From positions 186,001 to 250,000 of the forward strand of contig NZ_QJRG01000047.1 in NCBI RefSeq assembly GCF_004025535.1: a stretch of 64,000 bases of DNA. Reading direction: 5' to 3'. Source of the DNA: Pseudomonas alkylphenolica (GTDB lineage Bacteria; Pseudomonadota; Gammaproteobacteria; Pseudomonadales; Pseudomonadaceae). The notes below the pieces were generated by a model. The model ran no database searches, had not been told where the DNA came from, and saw only the letters and a program-made list of their open reading frames with translations. Positions 30,407 through 40,315 of the stretch are shown in pieces (the first letter of the stretch is position 1; each line of letters opens with the position of its first letter). Both the position numbers and the translations under genes were made by a program.

Positions 30407-30460
30407 GAGGCGGGTATCCTGAGAAACGAATACCCGCCAGTATACCTGTATCCGGCGAAA

Positions 30461-31195
30461 TCAGCTGTCCAGCGAGCCGCCGGCCAGCGCACACAGCTGG
30501 ATCGGATCGAGGATATGGATTTCCTTGCCTTCGGCGGCGATCAGGCCATTTTGCTGAAAACGGGTGAAAACTCGTGAAACAGTTTCCACAGCCAACCCCA
30601 GGTAATTGCCGATTTCGTTGCGCGACATGCTCAGGCGGAACTGATTGGCCGAGTAACCGCGGGCACGGAAGCGCGCCGAGAGGTTGACCAGGAAGGTGGC
30701 GATACGCTCGTCGGCGGTTTTCTTCGACAGCAGCAGCATCATTTGCTGGTCATCGCGAATCTCGCGACTCATCACCCGCATCAACTGGCGGCGCAGTTGT
30801 GGCAGCTGCACGGACAGCTCGTCGAGGCGTTCGAAAGGGATCTCGCAGACCGACGTGGTTTCCTGGGCCTGGGCCGATACCGGGTAGGCCTCGGTGTCCA
30901 TGCCGGACAGGCCGACCAGTTCGCTGGGCAGGTGGAAGCCGGTGATCTGTTCCTCACCGCTGTCGCTCAGGCTGAAGGTTTTCAGAGCGCCGGAGCGCAC
31001 AGCGTAAACCGAAGAGAAGTTGTCACCCTGACGGAACAGAAACTCGCCTTTTTTCAGTGGTCGCCCACGCTTGACGATATCGTCCAGTGCATCCATGTCT
31101 TCCATGTTCAACGACAATGGCAGACACAGGGGCGCCAGGCTGCAATCCTTGCAATGGGCCTGGTTGTGGGGGCGCAGTTTGACTGGCTCTGACAT
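30461..31195 (-). CDS. anr: Oxygen-sensing regulator Anr (FNR family)
   Basis: The 244-residue protein begins [26 protein letters not shown]. Cys15, Cys18 and Cys24, plus the later Cys in TTSVCEI, are the expected ligands of an oxygen-labile [4Fe-4S] cluster. A cyclic-nucleotide-type barrel follows, then the helix-turn-helix [20 protein letters not shown], whose E-xx-SR residues recognise TTGAT-N4-ATCAA. The ATG at 31195 gives the length known for Pseudomonas Anr; nine further upstream residues are unlikely. It probably controls hemN and the second cbb3 operon in this window. Confidence 0.96.
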   Translation of the reverse strand: MSEPVKLRPHNQAHCKDCSLAPLCLPLSLNMEDMDALDDIVKRGRPLKKGEFLFRQGDNFSSVYAVRSGALKTFSLSDSGEEQITGFHLPSELVGLSGMDTEAYPVSAQAQETTSVCEIPFERLDELSVQLPQLRRQLMRVMSREIRDDQQMMLLLSKKTADERIATFLVNLSARFRARGYSANQFRLSMSRNEIGNYLGLAVETVSRVFTRFQQNGLIAAEGKEIHILDPIQLCALAGGSLDS

Positions 31196-31377
31196 TTCTT
31201 CATTCCTTGGTGTAAAGCACACATAAGCCGTAAGGGTAACTCAGGGCATGGGGTTAGGGCCAGTCCGCACCCGGGTAGGGTGCACTGGCAGGGGTGCGAC
31301 TTTTCGTCAGACCCCCTGTCAACATTAAACATAGTGTGCTTTACAAATATCGCTGTAAACAGCGCCGGCGCAGGCGG

Positions 31378-32760
31378 TCAGATGACCCGGGAGAAGCGCT
31401 GCTGGCTGTGCAGGCCAAGGTAGGCGTCAAACACCATGCACACCGAGCGCACCAGCAGGCGCCCGGCGGGCAATACCTGGATGCCCTGGTTGCTGAGGGT
31501 GATCAAACCGTCCTTGTGCATGGCCTCAAGGGCCGGCCACTCCTCCTTGAAGTAGCCTCGGAAGTCCAGGGTAAATTGCTGCTCGATGGTCTCGAAGTCC
31601 AGCTCGAAATGGCAGATCAGTTGCTGGATCACCGCGCGCCGCACGCGGTCGTCGTTGTTGCAGACCAGGCCTCGGCTGGTAGCCAGTTGGGCGCTGGAGA
31701 GGGTGTCCTGGTAGTGGTTCAGGTCGCTGCTGTTCTGGCAGTACAGGTCGCCGATCTGGCTGATGGCCGACACGCCCAGGCCGATCAGGTCGCAATGGCC
31801 GTGGGTGGTGTAGCCCTGGAAGTTGCGCTGCAGGGTCGACTCTTCCTGGGCGATGGCCAGTTCGTCATCGGGCAGGGCGAAGTGATCCATGCCGATGTAG
31901 CGGTAACCGGCCTGGGTCAGTTGTTCGATGGTGCGTTGCAGCATCTGCAGTTTCGCCGCAGGTGCCGGCAGGTCGTTGCTGTCGATGCGTCGCTGGGGTT
32001 TGAAGCGCTCCGGCAAATGGGCGTAGTTGAACACCGACAGGCGGTCCGGTTGCAGCTTGATCACTTCGTCCACGGTGCGGGCAAAGCCTTCCGGCGTCTG
32101 CTTGGGCAGGCCGTAGATCAGGTCGAGATTGATCGAGCGAAACTGCAGGGTACGCGCCGCGTCGATGATGGCGCGGGTCTGCTCCAGGGTCTGCAGGCGG
32201 TTGATCGCCCGCTGTACCTCAGGATCGAGGTCCTGCACGCCGAGGCTGACGCGGTTGAAGCCCAATTCGCGCAGCAGGCCCATGGTCGGCCAGTCGGCTT
32301 CGCGCGGGTCGATCTCGATGCCATAGTCGCCGGAGTCGTCATCCAGCAGGTTGAAATGCTGACGCAGGCTGCTCATCAACTGGCGCAGCTCGACATGGCT
32401 GAGGAAGGTCGGGGTGCCGCCGCCGAAATGCAGTTGTTCGACTGTCTGTTTCGGGTCCAGGTGACAGGCGATCAGCTGGATTTCCTGCTCCAGTCGCTGC
32501 AGGTATGGCTGAGCACGTGCACGGTCCTTGGTGATGACCTTGTTGCAGGCGCAGTAATAGCAAATGTTCGCGCAAAACGGCACATGCACGTACACCGACA
32601 GCGGTCGTACGGCGCGGCGACTGTCGCGCAAGGCGTGCAGCAAATCGAACGAGCCGACTTCGCTGTGCAGTTGCATGGCGGTCGGGTAGGAGGTGTAGCG
32701 AGGGCCAGACAAGTCGTAGCGACGGATCAGGTCTTCGTCCCAACGAAGTGCGTCGAGCAT
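31378..32760 (-). CDS. hemN: Oxygen-independent coproporphyrinogen III dehydrogenase
   Basis: The 460-residue radical SAM enzyme carries the cluster motif CANICYYCACNK (about residues 62-73), with the C-x3-C-x2-C spacing plus the extra Cys typical of true HemN, and FGGGTPTFL. It oxidatively decarboxylates coproporphyrinogen III to protoporphyrinogen IX without oxygen, serving heme supply at low oxygen. A perfect Anr box lies 63-76 bases upstream. Placement between anr and the cbb3 assembly genes fits that role. Confidence 0.96.
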   Translation of the reverse strand: MLDALRWDEDLIRRYDLSGPRYTSYPTAMQLHSEVGSFDLLHALRDSRRAVRPLSVYVHVPFCANICYYCACNKVITKDRARAQPYLQRLEQEIQLIACHLDPKQTVEQLHFGGGTPTFLSHVELRQLMSSLRQHFNLLDDDSGDYGIEIDPREADWPTMGLLRELGFNRVSLGVQDLDPEVQRAINRLQTLEQTRAIIDAARTLQFRSINLDLIYGLPKQTPEGFARTVDEVIKLQPDRLSVFNYAHLPERFKPQRRIDSNDLPAPAAKLQMLQRTIEQLTQAGYRYIGMDHFALPDDELAIAQEESTLQRNFQGYTTHGHCDLIGLGVSAISQIGDLYCQNSSDLNHYQDTLSSAQLATSRGLVCNNDDRVRRAVIQQLICHFELDFETIEQQFTLDFRGYFKEEWPALEAMHKDGLITLSNQGIQVLPAGRLLVRSVCMVFDAYLGLHSQQRFSRVI

Positions 32761-32822
32761 GTGGGTAGTCCCTGGAATGAGCAGCAGTGGGCAAATTCTA
32801 GGGGGCAGTGCAAAAGCGCTTG

Positions 32823-32836
32823 TTGATTTGCATCAA
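32823..32836 (-). promoter_or_regulatory. Anr box upstream of hemN
   Basis: TTGATTTGCATCAA matches the FNR/Anr consensus TTGAT-N4-ATCAA at every fixed base. It lies in the 83-base gap between the SafE-like gene and hemN. Confidence 0.85.
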
Positions 32837-32843
32837 CGGCGCT

Positions 32844-33527
32844 TCAGTGGCCCATCAGCCAGTGCTGGTGGGGGCCAGGTAATGTCCAGATACCGAACAG
32901 GATCACCAGCACGCCGCCAGCGACACGTACGCCGCGATTGCGCAGCAGGGCGTTGGTGCGCTCTGCGGCCAGTCCGGTGGCCAACAGCACCGGCCAGGTG
33001 CCAAGGCCGAACGCCAGCATCAACAGCGCACTGTCGACGGCATTGCCCTGGCTCGCGGCCCACAGCAGGGTGCTGTACACCAGTCCACACGGCAGCCAGC
33101 CCCACAGCGCACCCAGCAACAGCGCCCGTGGCAAGCTGGACACCGGCAGCAGGCGGTTGGCAACCGGCTGGATGTGGCGCCACAGCCCACGGCCAAGGCG
33201 TTCGATGCGGGTCAACCCGCTCCACCAGCCGGCCAGGTACAAGCCCATGCTGATCAACAGCAAGCCTGCCACGACACGCATACCCAGGGCGAGCGGGCTG
33301 CTGGCCACGGCCCAGCCGGCCAGGCCAAGCAGCAAACCGGCAGCGGCATAGCTGAGGATGCGCCCGAGGTTGTAGGCCAGCAGCAGGTTGAAGCGTCGGC
33401 TGCGCTGTTCCTTGGGGATGGCCAGGGTCAACGCACCCATCAGGCCGCCACACATGCCCAGGCAGTGGCCGCCGCCGAGCAGGCCGAGAATCAGCGCCGA
33501 GCTGAGCAGTGGCAACAGTTCAAGCAC
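32844..33527 (-). CDS. SafE/TauE-like membrane protein of the cbb3 assembly cluster
   Basis: The 227-residue protein has about six membrane helices. Its first helix contains LGGGHCLGMCGG, a Cys-His motif seen in the heavy-metal-transport-like branch of the family, and WGWLPCGLVYSTLLWAAS follows. It is annotated in relatives as a sulfite exporter TauE/SafE protein, but position after ccoS points to copper or heme handling during cbb3 assembly. The GTG start at 33527 overlaps the ccoS stop by eight bases, a strong coupling sign; the longer frame to 33689 is not hydrophobic and overlaps ccoS. Confidence 0.85.
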   Translation of the reverse strand: MLELLPLLSSALILGLLGGGHCLGMCGGLMGALTLAIPKEQRSRRFNLLLAYNLGRILSYAAAGLLLGLAGWAVASSPLALGMRVVAGLLLISMGLYLAGWWSGLTRIERLGRGLWRHIQPVANRLLPVSSLPRALLLGALWGWLPCGLVYSTLLWAASQGNAVDSALLMLAFGLGTWPVLLATGLAAERTNALLRNRGVRVAGGVLVILFGIWTLPGPHQHWLMGH

Positions 33528-33732
33528 GGGGTGGGGCGCCGTCGTCGGGTTTCTTGCCGTCGGCTTCGTCCATGGCAGCGGTGTGCTGTGGGTCCTGGTC
33601 GTCGAAGAGGATACTGTGGGCCGGGCTGTCGAGGTCGTCGTACTGGCCGCTGTCCACCGCCCAGAAGAAGATGTACACGGCAATCGCAACGATGAGCAGC
33701 GCCGCCGGAATCATGATGTATAACGCGGGCAT
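33520..33732 (-). CDS. ccoS: cbb3 oxidase maturation protein CcoS
   Basis: The 70-residue protein has a single membrane helix (MPALYIMIPAALLIVAIAVY) followed by FFWAVDSGQYDDLDSPAHSIL, the CcoS core. It is needed for cofactor insertion into cbb3 oxidase. It lies 12 bases after ccoI with a clear ribosome site (caggagctccc). Confidence 0.93.
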   Translation of the reverse strand: MPALYIMIPAALLIVAIAVYIFFWAVDSGQYDDLDSPAHSILFDDQDPQHTAAMDEADGKKPDDGAPPRA

Positions 33733-33744
33733 GGGAGCTCCTGA

Positions 33745-36198
33745 TCAGGCCGTGGCCGGGTGTGAGGTGCGCGTGTCTGCGCCGGTGACGGTCACCGCAC
33801 TGATGCGGGTCAGGCGCAGGGCGTTGAGCACCACGATCAGCGAACTGGCCGACATGCCGACGGCCGCCCAGATCGGTGTGATCCAGCCCAGGGCCGCAAA
33901 GGGCAACATCAGGCCATTATACAGCGCTGCCCACAGCAGGTTTTCGATAATGATCCGCCGCGTGCGACGTGCCAGGCTGAAAGCCTCAATCAGGGCGTCC
34001 AGACGGTTTGACAGCAGCACGGCATCGGCGCTGGTTTTGGCAAGGTCAGTCGCCGAGCCCATGGCAATACTGATATCGGCCGCAGCCAGTACCGGTACGT
34101 CGTTGACCCCGTCGCCGAGCATCAGCACTTTGTGACCCTGTTGCTGCAGGGCCTTGAGTTTTTCCAGCTTGGCGTCCGGCCGCAGGCCGCCAATGGCCTG
34201 GTCGATGTGCAACTCGGCGGCCACGCTCTGGACCATCGGCGAGCTGTCGCCGGACAACAGCAGGGTGTGCCAGCCGCGGTCGCGACAGGCCGCAAGCAGG
34301 TCGGCGGCGTCGCTGCGCAGGCGGTCATCGAGCACCAGCCAGGCCAGCGCACCGTGTTCATCACCCAGCAGCAACCATTGGCCAGGCTCCGCCGGCATGG
34401 GTGGCGTCGTGGCGCCGCTCAAGGCGCAAACGAACGCCGGTTCACCGATGCGCAGGTGCCGGCCTTCGACCCGGCCCTCCAGGCCGAGCCCGGGCACCGC
34501 CTGGACATCATCGGCGGCAACGCTGGCGCGGCCAAAGGCACGGGCGATCGGGTGTTCGGAGCGGTTCTCGAGGGCGGCGGCGAGCATCAGGCACTGGTCC
34601 GCGTCGGCAGCGCCCAGCGGGCGGATGGCGCGCAGTGTCAGGCGGCCCTCGGTGAGGGTACCGGTTTTGTCGAAGATCACCGTGTCGATCTGGTTCAGGC
34701 CCTCCAGGACATGGCCGCGGGTCAGCAGCAGGCCAAGTTTGTGCAGGGTGCCGGTGGCGGCGGTCAGCGCAGTTGGGGTGGCAAGCGACAGGGCACAAGG
34801 GCAGGTGGCAACCAGCATGGCCAGGACAATCCAGAACGCCCGGTCCGGGTCCAGGTGCCACCACAACAGGCCAATCGCCGCAGCGGCGACCAGGGAGAAC
34901 AGCAGAAACCATTGCGAAGCACGATCAGCGATTTCAGCCAGGCGCGGCTTTTCCGACTGGGCGCGTTCAAGCAGGCGCACGATGGCTGAAAGCCGGGTGT
35001 CCTGGCCCAGGGCCTGGACTTCGACGGTCAGCGCGCTTTCGACGTTGAGGGTGCCGGCCGTGACCACATCGCCGGCGCGACGGGCTTGCGGCAGGTATTC
35101 GCCGGTCAGCAGCGACTCGTCGACGCTGGACTGGCCGCTGACAATGCGCCCGTCGGCGGGCACCACATGGCCGGGCTGGATCAATACGCAGTCGCCCAGT
35201 TGCAGCTCGCTCAGCAGGATCCGTTCGCTCTGGCCTGCTGCCCCCAGGCGCAGGCACGAGGCGGGCAGCAGGTTGACCAGCTGCGCGGTGGCCGCAGCCG
35301 TGCGTTCACGGGCCCGGCGCTCGAGGTAGCGTCCGGCCAGCAGGAACAGGGCGAACATGCCCACCGCGTCGAAATACAGCTCGCCACTGCCGGTGATCGC
35401 GGTCCAGATCCCGGCGCTGTAGGCCAGGCCGATGGCCAGGGATACCGACACGTCCATGGTCAGGTGGCGGGTGCGCAGGTCACGGGCGGCACCGCGGAAG
35501 AATGGCGCGCAGCTGTAGAACACGATCGGCGTGGTCAGGAACAGCGCGACCCAGCGCAGGATGGTGTGCAGCTCCGGGCTCAGGTCGATGTTGAATTCCG
35601 GCCAGGTGGCCATGGTTGCCATCATTGCCTGAAACCACAGCAGGCCGGCGACACCCAGTTGCCGCAGGGCGGTACGGTTTTCGTTGGCCAGTTGTTCGGC
35701 GGCGCGGTCGGCCTGGTAGGGGTGGGCGGCATAACCGATGTGGCGCAGTTCGGCCAGCAACTTCGACAGCGGCAGTTGGCTGTCGGCCCAATTGACGTGC
35801 AGGCGATGGTTGGACAGGTTCAGCCGCGCCTCGCTGACCCCGGGCAGGTTGCGCAGGTGTTTTTCGATCAGCCAGCCGCAGGCGGCGCAGCTGATGCCTT
35901 CGATCAGCAGGGTGGTTTCGGCAAGCTCGCCGCTGTGGCGAACGAAGGGTTTCTGAACGTCGGCACGGTCATACAGGGCCAGCTCGTCGACCAGTTGCTG
36001 AGGCAGGGCATCGGGGTTGGCGCTTGCTTCACTGCGGTGCTGGTAATAACTCTCGAGGTTGCCGGCAACAATTGCCTCGGCCACAGCCTGGCAACCCGGG
36101 CAGCAGAACAGCCGGTCCTCGCCGAGTACCACGGCGGTGAAGTGGCTGCCGGCGGGAACGGGCAGGGCGCAGTGGTAGCAAGGCGTGGGGCTGGTCAT
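33745..36198 (-). CDS. ccoI: Copper-transporting P-type ATPase CcoI (FixI)
   Basis: From the ATG at 36198 the protein is 817 residues (MTSPTPCYHCALPVP). It has an N-terminal Cys-rich region (CCPGCQAVAEAI), a heavy-metal domain (GISCAACGWL), the membrane CPC motif (ATCPCALSLATPTALT), the phosphorylation site DKTGTLTEG and the hinge LGDGVNDVPVLAAADIS. It exports copper for the CuB centre of cbb3 oxidase. In-frame ATGs at 36216 and 36228 also exist with weak ribosome sites. It follows ccoH. Confidence 0.95.
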   Translation of the reverse strand: MTSPTPCYHCALPVPAGSHFTAVVLGEDRLFCCPGCQAVAEAIVAGNLESYYQHRSEASANPDALPQQLVDELALYDRADVQKPFVRHSGELAETTLLIEGISCAACGWLIEKHLRNLPGVSEARLNLSNHRLHVNWADSQLPLSKLLAELRHIGYAAHPYQADRAAEQLANENRTALRQLGVAGLLWFQAMMATMATWPEFNIDLSPELHTILRWVALFLTTPIVFYSCAPFFRGAARDLRTRHLTMDVSVSLAIGLAYSAGIWTAITGSGELYFDAVGMFALFLLAGRYLERRARERTAAATAQLVNLLPASCLRLGAAGQSERILLSELQLGDCVLIQPGHVVPADGRIVSGQSSVDESLLTGEYLPQARRAGDVVTAGTLNVESALTVEVQALGQDTRLSAIVRLLERAQSEKPRLAEIADRASQWFLLFSLVAAAAIGLLWWHLDPDRAFWIVLAMLVATCPCALSLATPTALTAATGTLHKLGLLLTRGHVLEGLNQIDTVIFDKTGTLTEGRLTLRAIRPLGAADADQCLMLAAALENRSEHPIARAFGRASVAADDVQAVPGLGLEGRVEGRHLRIGEPAFVCALSGATTPPMPAEPGQWLLLGDEHGALAWLVLDDRLRSDAADLLAACRDRGWHTLLLSGDSSPMVQSVAAELHIDQAIGGLRPDAKLEKLKALQQQGHKVLMLGDGVNDVPVLAAADISIAMGSATDLAKTSADAVLLSNRLDALIEAFSLARRTRRIIIENLLWAALYNGLMLPFAALGWITPIWAAVGMSASSLIVVLNALRLTRISAVTVTGADTRTSHPATA

Positions 36199-36285
36199 GG
36201 CAATCTTCGCTGTCATTTCAGGTGCCATCGCCGACGCGGCCAGCACCCACCGGGTGGGGCTGGACGTGCAGGCGACGCAGGCAAC

Positions 36286-36825
36286 TCATTTTTCGAGGTG
36301 TTCAGCCCCTTGCAGCGCTTCATCGCCCAGCTGCAGGGTGGTGTCATGGCCGACTTGCTCTTCTTCGAACAGGCGCCAGGTGTGTTCGTCCTGGCTGCCC
36401 AGCAGTTCGACGAAGCGGCGTCCTTCGACCTTGTCATTGAGCTGGCCGACGTAGCGGCCGGCTTCGTTGGTGCTCAGGGTCAGGACAATCTTGCGATCCT
36501 TCTGCGGTTGGGTGGGGGAAATCAGGTTCAGTTCCAGGGTTTTCGGCTGGCTGTTGCCGCTCAGGCGCACGTCGACTTCACCGGTCAGTTCGTCCAGGTG
36601 CACGCTGGCCTTGAGGTTCAGGGTTTGTGCCAGCAGTTCGCGGTCCAGTGAGCGGTTGATGCCTTTGCCGGCCTCGTAGTAGTTGTCGTTGACCAGGTTG
36701 TCCGGGTTGTTCACGGCAATGGTGACCATGGTCAGGCTGAGGGTCACCGAGGTGGCCAGCACCCCGATGATGATCCATGGCCAGAGGTGCTTGTACCAAG
36801 GGCTAGTGGCTGTTGCAGCAGGCAT
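36286..36825 (-). CDS. ccoH: cbb3 assembly protein CcoH (FixH)
   Basis: The 179-residue protein has one N-terminal membrane helix (WIIIGVLATSVTLSLTMVTIA), the FixH sequence NNPDNLVNDNYYEAGKGINRSL, and a periplasmic domain. FixH proteins help assemble the cbb3 oxidase. It starts 12 bases after the ccoG stop, within ccoGHIS. Confidence 0.93.
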   Translation of the reverse strand: MPAATATSPWYKHLWPWIIIGVLATSVTLSLTMVTIAVNNPDNLVNDNYYEAGKGINRSLDRELLAQTLNLKASVHLDELTGEVDVRLSGNSQPKTLELNLISPTQPQKDRKIVLTLSTNEAGRYVGQLNDKVEGRRFVELLGSQDEHTWRLFEEEQVGHDTTLQLGDEALQGAEHLEK

Positions 36826-36837
36826 AGACTCAGTCTC

Positions 36838-38253
36838 TTATCGAATTTGTGGGCCGATGAAGCGGCTTTTTGCTTCAACCTGGCTGGTGCTGTCGTCGGC
36901 ATCCTTGAGGGTGAAGATCACTTCGTTGGTGCTCGACGGCAGTTGTTCCGGGGCCATCGACAGTTGTACCGGCAGGCTGACAATATCGCCGGCAGCCACG
37001 CGGATTTCGCGTGCGCCTTCAAGCTTGAGGTCCGGCAAACCACCGGCTTCCAGCACGTAGACGTGGTCGCGCTGATCCTTGTTCATCACCTTCAGGCTGT
37101 ACACGTTCTCGATCCGGCCCTGGGCGTTCTCGCGGTACAGCACGCGGTCTTTGCTGACATCAAAGCCCACCAGCGGACGCATGACGAAGGCACTGGCGAG
37201 CAAGCCGATCATGGCCAGCAGCACCACCGCATAGCCGATCAGACGCGGGCGCAGCATATGGGTTTTCTGGCCTGAGAGGTTGTGTTCGGTGGTGTAGCTG
37301 ATCAGGCCTTTGGGGTAGTTCATTTTCTCCATGATGGTGTCGCAGGCGTCGATGCAGGCGGCGCAGCCGATGCATTCGATCTGCAGGCCGTCACGGATGT
37401 CGATGCCGGTCGGACACACCTGCACACACATGGTGCAGTCGATGCAGTCGCCCAGGCCCTTGGCTTTGTAGTCGAGGTCCTTTTTGCGTGGGCCGCGGGT
37501 TTCGCCACGGCGCGGGTCGTAGGACACGATCAGCGTGTCTTTGTCGAACATCACGCTCTGGAAGCGGGCGTACGGGCACATGTACACACAGACTTGCTCG
37601 CGCAGCCAGCCAGCGTTGCCATAGGTGGCCAGGGTGAAGAAGCCGACCCAGAAATACGCCCAGCCGTCGGCCTCGCCGGTAAAGAACTCCAGCACCAGTT
37701 CGCGGATGGGAGAGAAGTAGCCGACGAAGGTCATACCGGTAACAAAGCCGATCAGCAGCCACAGGCTGTGCTTGGCCAGTTTGCGCAGGAACTTGTTGCC
37801 GCTCATGGGGGCCTTGTCGAGCTTCATGCGCTGGTTGCGGTCGCCTTCGGTGACCTTTTCACACCACATGAAAATCCACGTCCAGACGCTTTGCGGACAG
37901 GTGTAGCCGCACCACACCCGACCAGCGAATACGGTGATGAAGAACAGGCCGAACGCGGCAACGATCAACAGGCCGGACAGCAGGATGAAGTCTTGCGGCC
38001 AGATGGTGGCGCCAAAGATGTAGAACTTGCGCTCCGGCAGGTTCCACCAGACAGCCTGGTGGTTACCCCAGTTCAGCCACACCGTGCCGAAGTACAGCAG
38101 GAACAGGACGGCGCCGCCGACCATGCGCAAATTACGAAACACCCCGGTGAAGGCGCGGGTGTAGATTTTTTCCCGGGAGGCGTAGAGATCGATGCTGTCC
38201 TTGTCTTTGTTGGCAGGCGGGGTGACATCATGTACTGGAATCTGCTTGCTCAT
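36838..38253 (-). CDS. ccoG: cbb3 assembly protein CcoG (polyferredoxin-like)
   Basis: The 471-residue protein has about five membrane helices and two [4Fe-4S] motifs (CIDCTMCVQVCP and CIGCAACIDAC, near residues 250-280), plus CGYTCPQSVW in the first part. CcoG is a cupric reductase thought to supply Cu(I) to CcoI. A second ATG one codon upstream (38256) is possible; 38253 has the better spacing. It heads ccoGHIS, downstream of the ccoNOQP-1 operon, with a terminator between. Confidence 0.94.
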   Translation of the reverse strand: MSKQIPVHDVTPPANKDKDSIDLYASREKIYTRAFTGVFRNLRMVGGAVLFLLYFGTVWLNWGNHQAVWWNLPERKFYIFGATIWPQDFILLSGLLIVAAFGLFFITVFAGRVWCGYTCPQSVWTWIFMWCEKVTEGDRNQRMKLDKAPMSGNKFLRKLAKHSLWLLIGFVTGMTFVGYFSPIRELVLEFFTGEADGWAYFWVGFFTLATYGNAGWLREQVCVYMCPYARFQSVMFDKDTLIVSYDPRRGETRGPRKKDLDYKAKGLGDCIDCTMCVQVCPTGIDIRDGLQIECIGCAACIDACDTIMEKMNYPKGLISYTTEHNLSGQKTHMLRPRLIGYAVVLLAMIGLLASAFVMRPLVGFDVSKDRVLYRENAQGRIENVYSLKVMNKDQRDHVYVLEAGGLPDLKLEGAREIRVAAGDIVSLPVQLSMAPEQLPSSTNEVIFTLKDADDSTSQVEAKSRFIGPQIR

Positions 38254-38423
38254 CATTGAGTCCCACGGCAGTGGAATAATGCCGCGATCAGTACGTGCCG
38301 ACCGCAGTCAGAAGTTTATGCTGCTCTAGGTCGGATAATACGCCTGTAGTGGCACTACGGGGCATGGCTGCGACGTTTAGTCGCGTTGGGTTTGTCTGGT
38401 GATTAGTGTAGTGGGCGTGTCAA

Positions 38424-38437
38424 TTGATCTGGGTCAT
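38424..38437 (-). promoter_or_regulatory. Weak Anr-like site upstream of ccoG
   Basis: TTGATCTGGGTCAT has a perfect first half and a degenerate second half against TTGAT-N4-ATCAA. It lies about 170 bases before ccoG. Confidence 0.4.
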
Positions 38438-38467
38438 GCGCGGCGGTAATGCAGGCCTTGCGAACGT

Positions 38468-38502
38468 ATAAAAAAGCCCCGCCAGTCTTCACTGACGGGG
38501 CC
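38468..38502 (-). terminator. Terminator of ccoNOQP-1
   Basis: Read on the minus strand, gccccgtcagt and actggcggggc form an 11-bp stem with one mismatch, followed by six T residues, about 20 bases after the ccoP stop. Confidence 0.85.
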
Positions 38503-38520
38503 GTTGGCTGACCGGGCGAA

Positions 38521-39501
38521 TTACTTCGCGTCGGCCGACTTTTCACCTTGATGCGACAAGCTGTAGACATAAGCCGCCAGCAGGTGGACTTTGTCGTTGC
38601 CCTGGATCGCTTCCTGCGCAGGCATCTGGCCCTGGCGGCCGTAACGGATGGTCTGTTGCAGCTGGGCGAAACTCGAACCGTAGATGAACGCCTGCGGATG
38701 CGTCAGGTTGGGTGCGCCCATGGCTGGTGTGCCCTTGCCTTCAGGACCGTGGCAGGCCACACAGTTGGCGGCGAAGATCTTCTGGCCATTGGCTGCGTCG
38801 GCTTTCGCGCCTTCCGGCAGCTTGCGGCCATCCAGGTTGGTCAGGACGAACGCGGCGACGTCGGCAACGCCCTGTTCGCCGATGACTTCCGACCAGGCCG
38901 GCATCACGCCGTGACGACCGCCCATGATGGTGGTCTTGATGGTTTGCGGTTCGCCGCCCCAGCGCCAGTCGTTGTCGGTGAGGTTGGGGAAGCCGTAGGA
39001 GCCTTTGGCGTCAGAGCCATGGCACACGGCGCAGTTGGAGGCAAACAGGCGGCCACCCATTTTCAGGGCTTTTGGATCTTTGGCCACTTCTTCGATAGGC
39101 ATGGCTGCAAATTTGGCGAAAATAGGCCCAAATTTGGCGTCAGCGCGGACCATTTCCTTTTCCCACTCGTGCACACCGGTCCAGCCGGCCTGACCGTTGG
39201 CGAAATCGGTTTTTTTCTCGTTGTCCAGGTACTGGTAGCCGGGCAACACGCCCTTCCAGTTACCCAGGCCCGGGTACAGCACCAGATAGCCCAAGGCGAA
39301 AATGATGGTGCCGACAAACAGCCAGAACCACCATTTTGGCAACGGGTTGTCATACTCCTCGATACCGTCGAACGAATGGCCGACGATTTCATCGGTGGGT
39401 TCGCTGCGCTGCCCCCTACGGGTGGACAGCAACAGCCAGGTCAGGGCAAAGATGGTGCCCAGACTCAAAACGGTGACGTACAGACTCCAGAAGGTAGTCA
39501 T
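38521..39501 (-). CDS. ccoP1: cbb3-1 cytochrome c oxidase diheme subunit CcoP
   Basis: The 326-residue protein has two N-terminal membrane helices ([20 protein letters not shown] and [18 protein letters not shown]) and two cytochrome c domains with CAVCHGSD (~158) and CVACHGPEG (~248). It accepts electrons from cytochrome c and passes them to CcoO. Compared with the paralog at 42245 it has a short insertion (about 11-12 residues) after the second helix. Its start overlaps the ccoQ stop by four bases. Confidence 0.95.
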   Translation of the reverse strand: MTTFWSLYVTVLSLGTIFALTWLLLSTRRGQRSEPTDEIVGHSFDGIEEYDNPLPKWWFWLFVGTIIFALGYLVLYPGLGNWKGVLPGYQYLDNEKKTDFANGQAGWTGVHEWEKEMVRADAKFGPIFAKFAAMPIEEVAKDPKALKMGGRLFASNCAVCHGSDAKGSYGFPNLTDNDWRWGGEPQTIKTTIMGGRHGVMPAWSEVIGEQGVADVAAFVLTNLDGRKLPEGAKADAANGQKIFAANCVACHGPEGKGTPAMGAPNLTHPQAFIYGSSFAQLQQTIRYGRQGQMPAQEAIQGNDKVHLLAAYVYSLSHQGEKSADAK

Positions 39502-39701
39502 TCGTTGTTACTCCTAGACGCTTTCGCTTTCGCTTGCGCTTGCTCGACGTGCTTGCTGGCTTCGGGATCATCCGCGAAGGGCAGCATGGTCGCTTCGTCG
39601 AACTCGGACTTGCGCCGAGAACTGAACACCCACAACGCCAGGCCGACAAAGGCCACCATCACTACGACGGTGCCCAGGCCACGAATCATCCCGATATCCA
39701 T
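39498..39701 (-). CDS. ccoQ1: cbb3-1 oxidase subunit CcoQ
   Basis: A 67-residue single-helix protein ([20 protein letters not shown]). It stabilises the cbb3 complex. The ATG at 39701 is preferred because GGTG lies upstream at good spacing; a GTG at 39710 would overlap the ccoO stop and add three residues. Confidence 0.9.
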   Translation of the reverse strand: MDIGMIRGLGTVVVMVAFVGLALWVFSSRRKSEFDEATMLPFADDPEASKHVEQAQAKAKASRSNNE

Positions 39702-39706
39702 CAATG

Positions 39707-40315
39707 TCACCGTTTGCTTTTGATGATGGTGCCCAGGCCTTGCAGGTAGGCAACCAGGGCGTCCATTTCAGTCTTGCCCTTGACCGCGTCGCGGGCGCCG
39801 GCAATGTCGGCGTCGGTGTACGGGGTGCCGAGGGTGCGCAAGACTTCCATCTTCTTGACCGTGTCCTTGCCGTCGAGCTTGTTCTCGACCAGCCACGGGT
39901 AGGCCGGCATCTTCGACTCGGGCACGACGTTGCGCGGGTTGTACAGGTGGGCGCGGTGCCAGTCATCGGAGTAGCGGCCACCGACGCGGGCCAGGTCCGG
40001 ACCGGTACGCTTGGAGCCCCACAGGAACGGGTGATCCCAGACGCTTTCACCGGCAACCGAATAGTGGCCGTAGCGCTCGGTTTCGGCACGGAACGGCCGG
40101 ATCATCTGCGAGTGGCACTGCACGCAGCCTTCGCGGATGTAGATGTCGCGGCCTTCGAGTTCCAGCGCGGTACGAGGCTTCATGCCTTCGACCGGTTTGT
40201 TGGTGACGTCCTGGAAAAACAGCGGGACGATTTGGGTCAGACCGCCAACGCTCACGGCGATGACCATGAAGAAGGCCAGCAGGCCAATGTTCTTCTCGAG
40301 TACTTCATGCTTCAT
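39707..40315 (-). CDS. ccoO1: cbb3-1 oxidase monoheme subunit CcoO
   Basis: The 202-residue protein has one N-terminal membrane helix and the heme motif [12 protein letters not shown] (~60-71). It relays electrons from CcoP to CcoN. The ATG overlaps the ccoN stop (TGATG). A 196-base stretch (39961-40156) differs from ccoO2 at only three positions. Confidence 0.96.
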   Translation of the reverse strand: MKHEVLEKNIGLLAFFMVIAVSVGGLTQIVPLFFQDVTNKPVEGMKPRTALELEGRDIYIREGCVQCHSQMIRPFRAETERYGHYSVAGESVWDHPFLWGSKRTGPDLARVGGRYSDDWHRAHLYNPRNVVPESKMPAYPWLVENKLDGKDTVKKMEVLRTLGTPYTDADIAGARDAVKGKTEMDALVAYLQGLGTIIKSKR

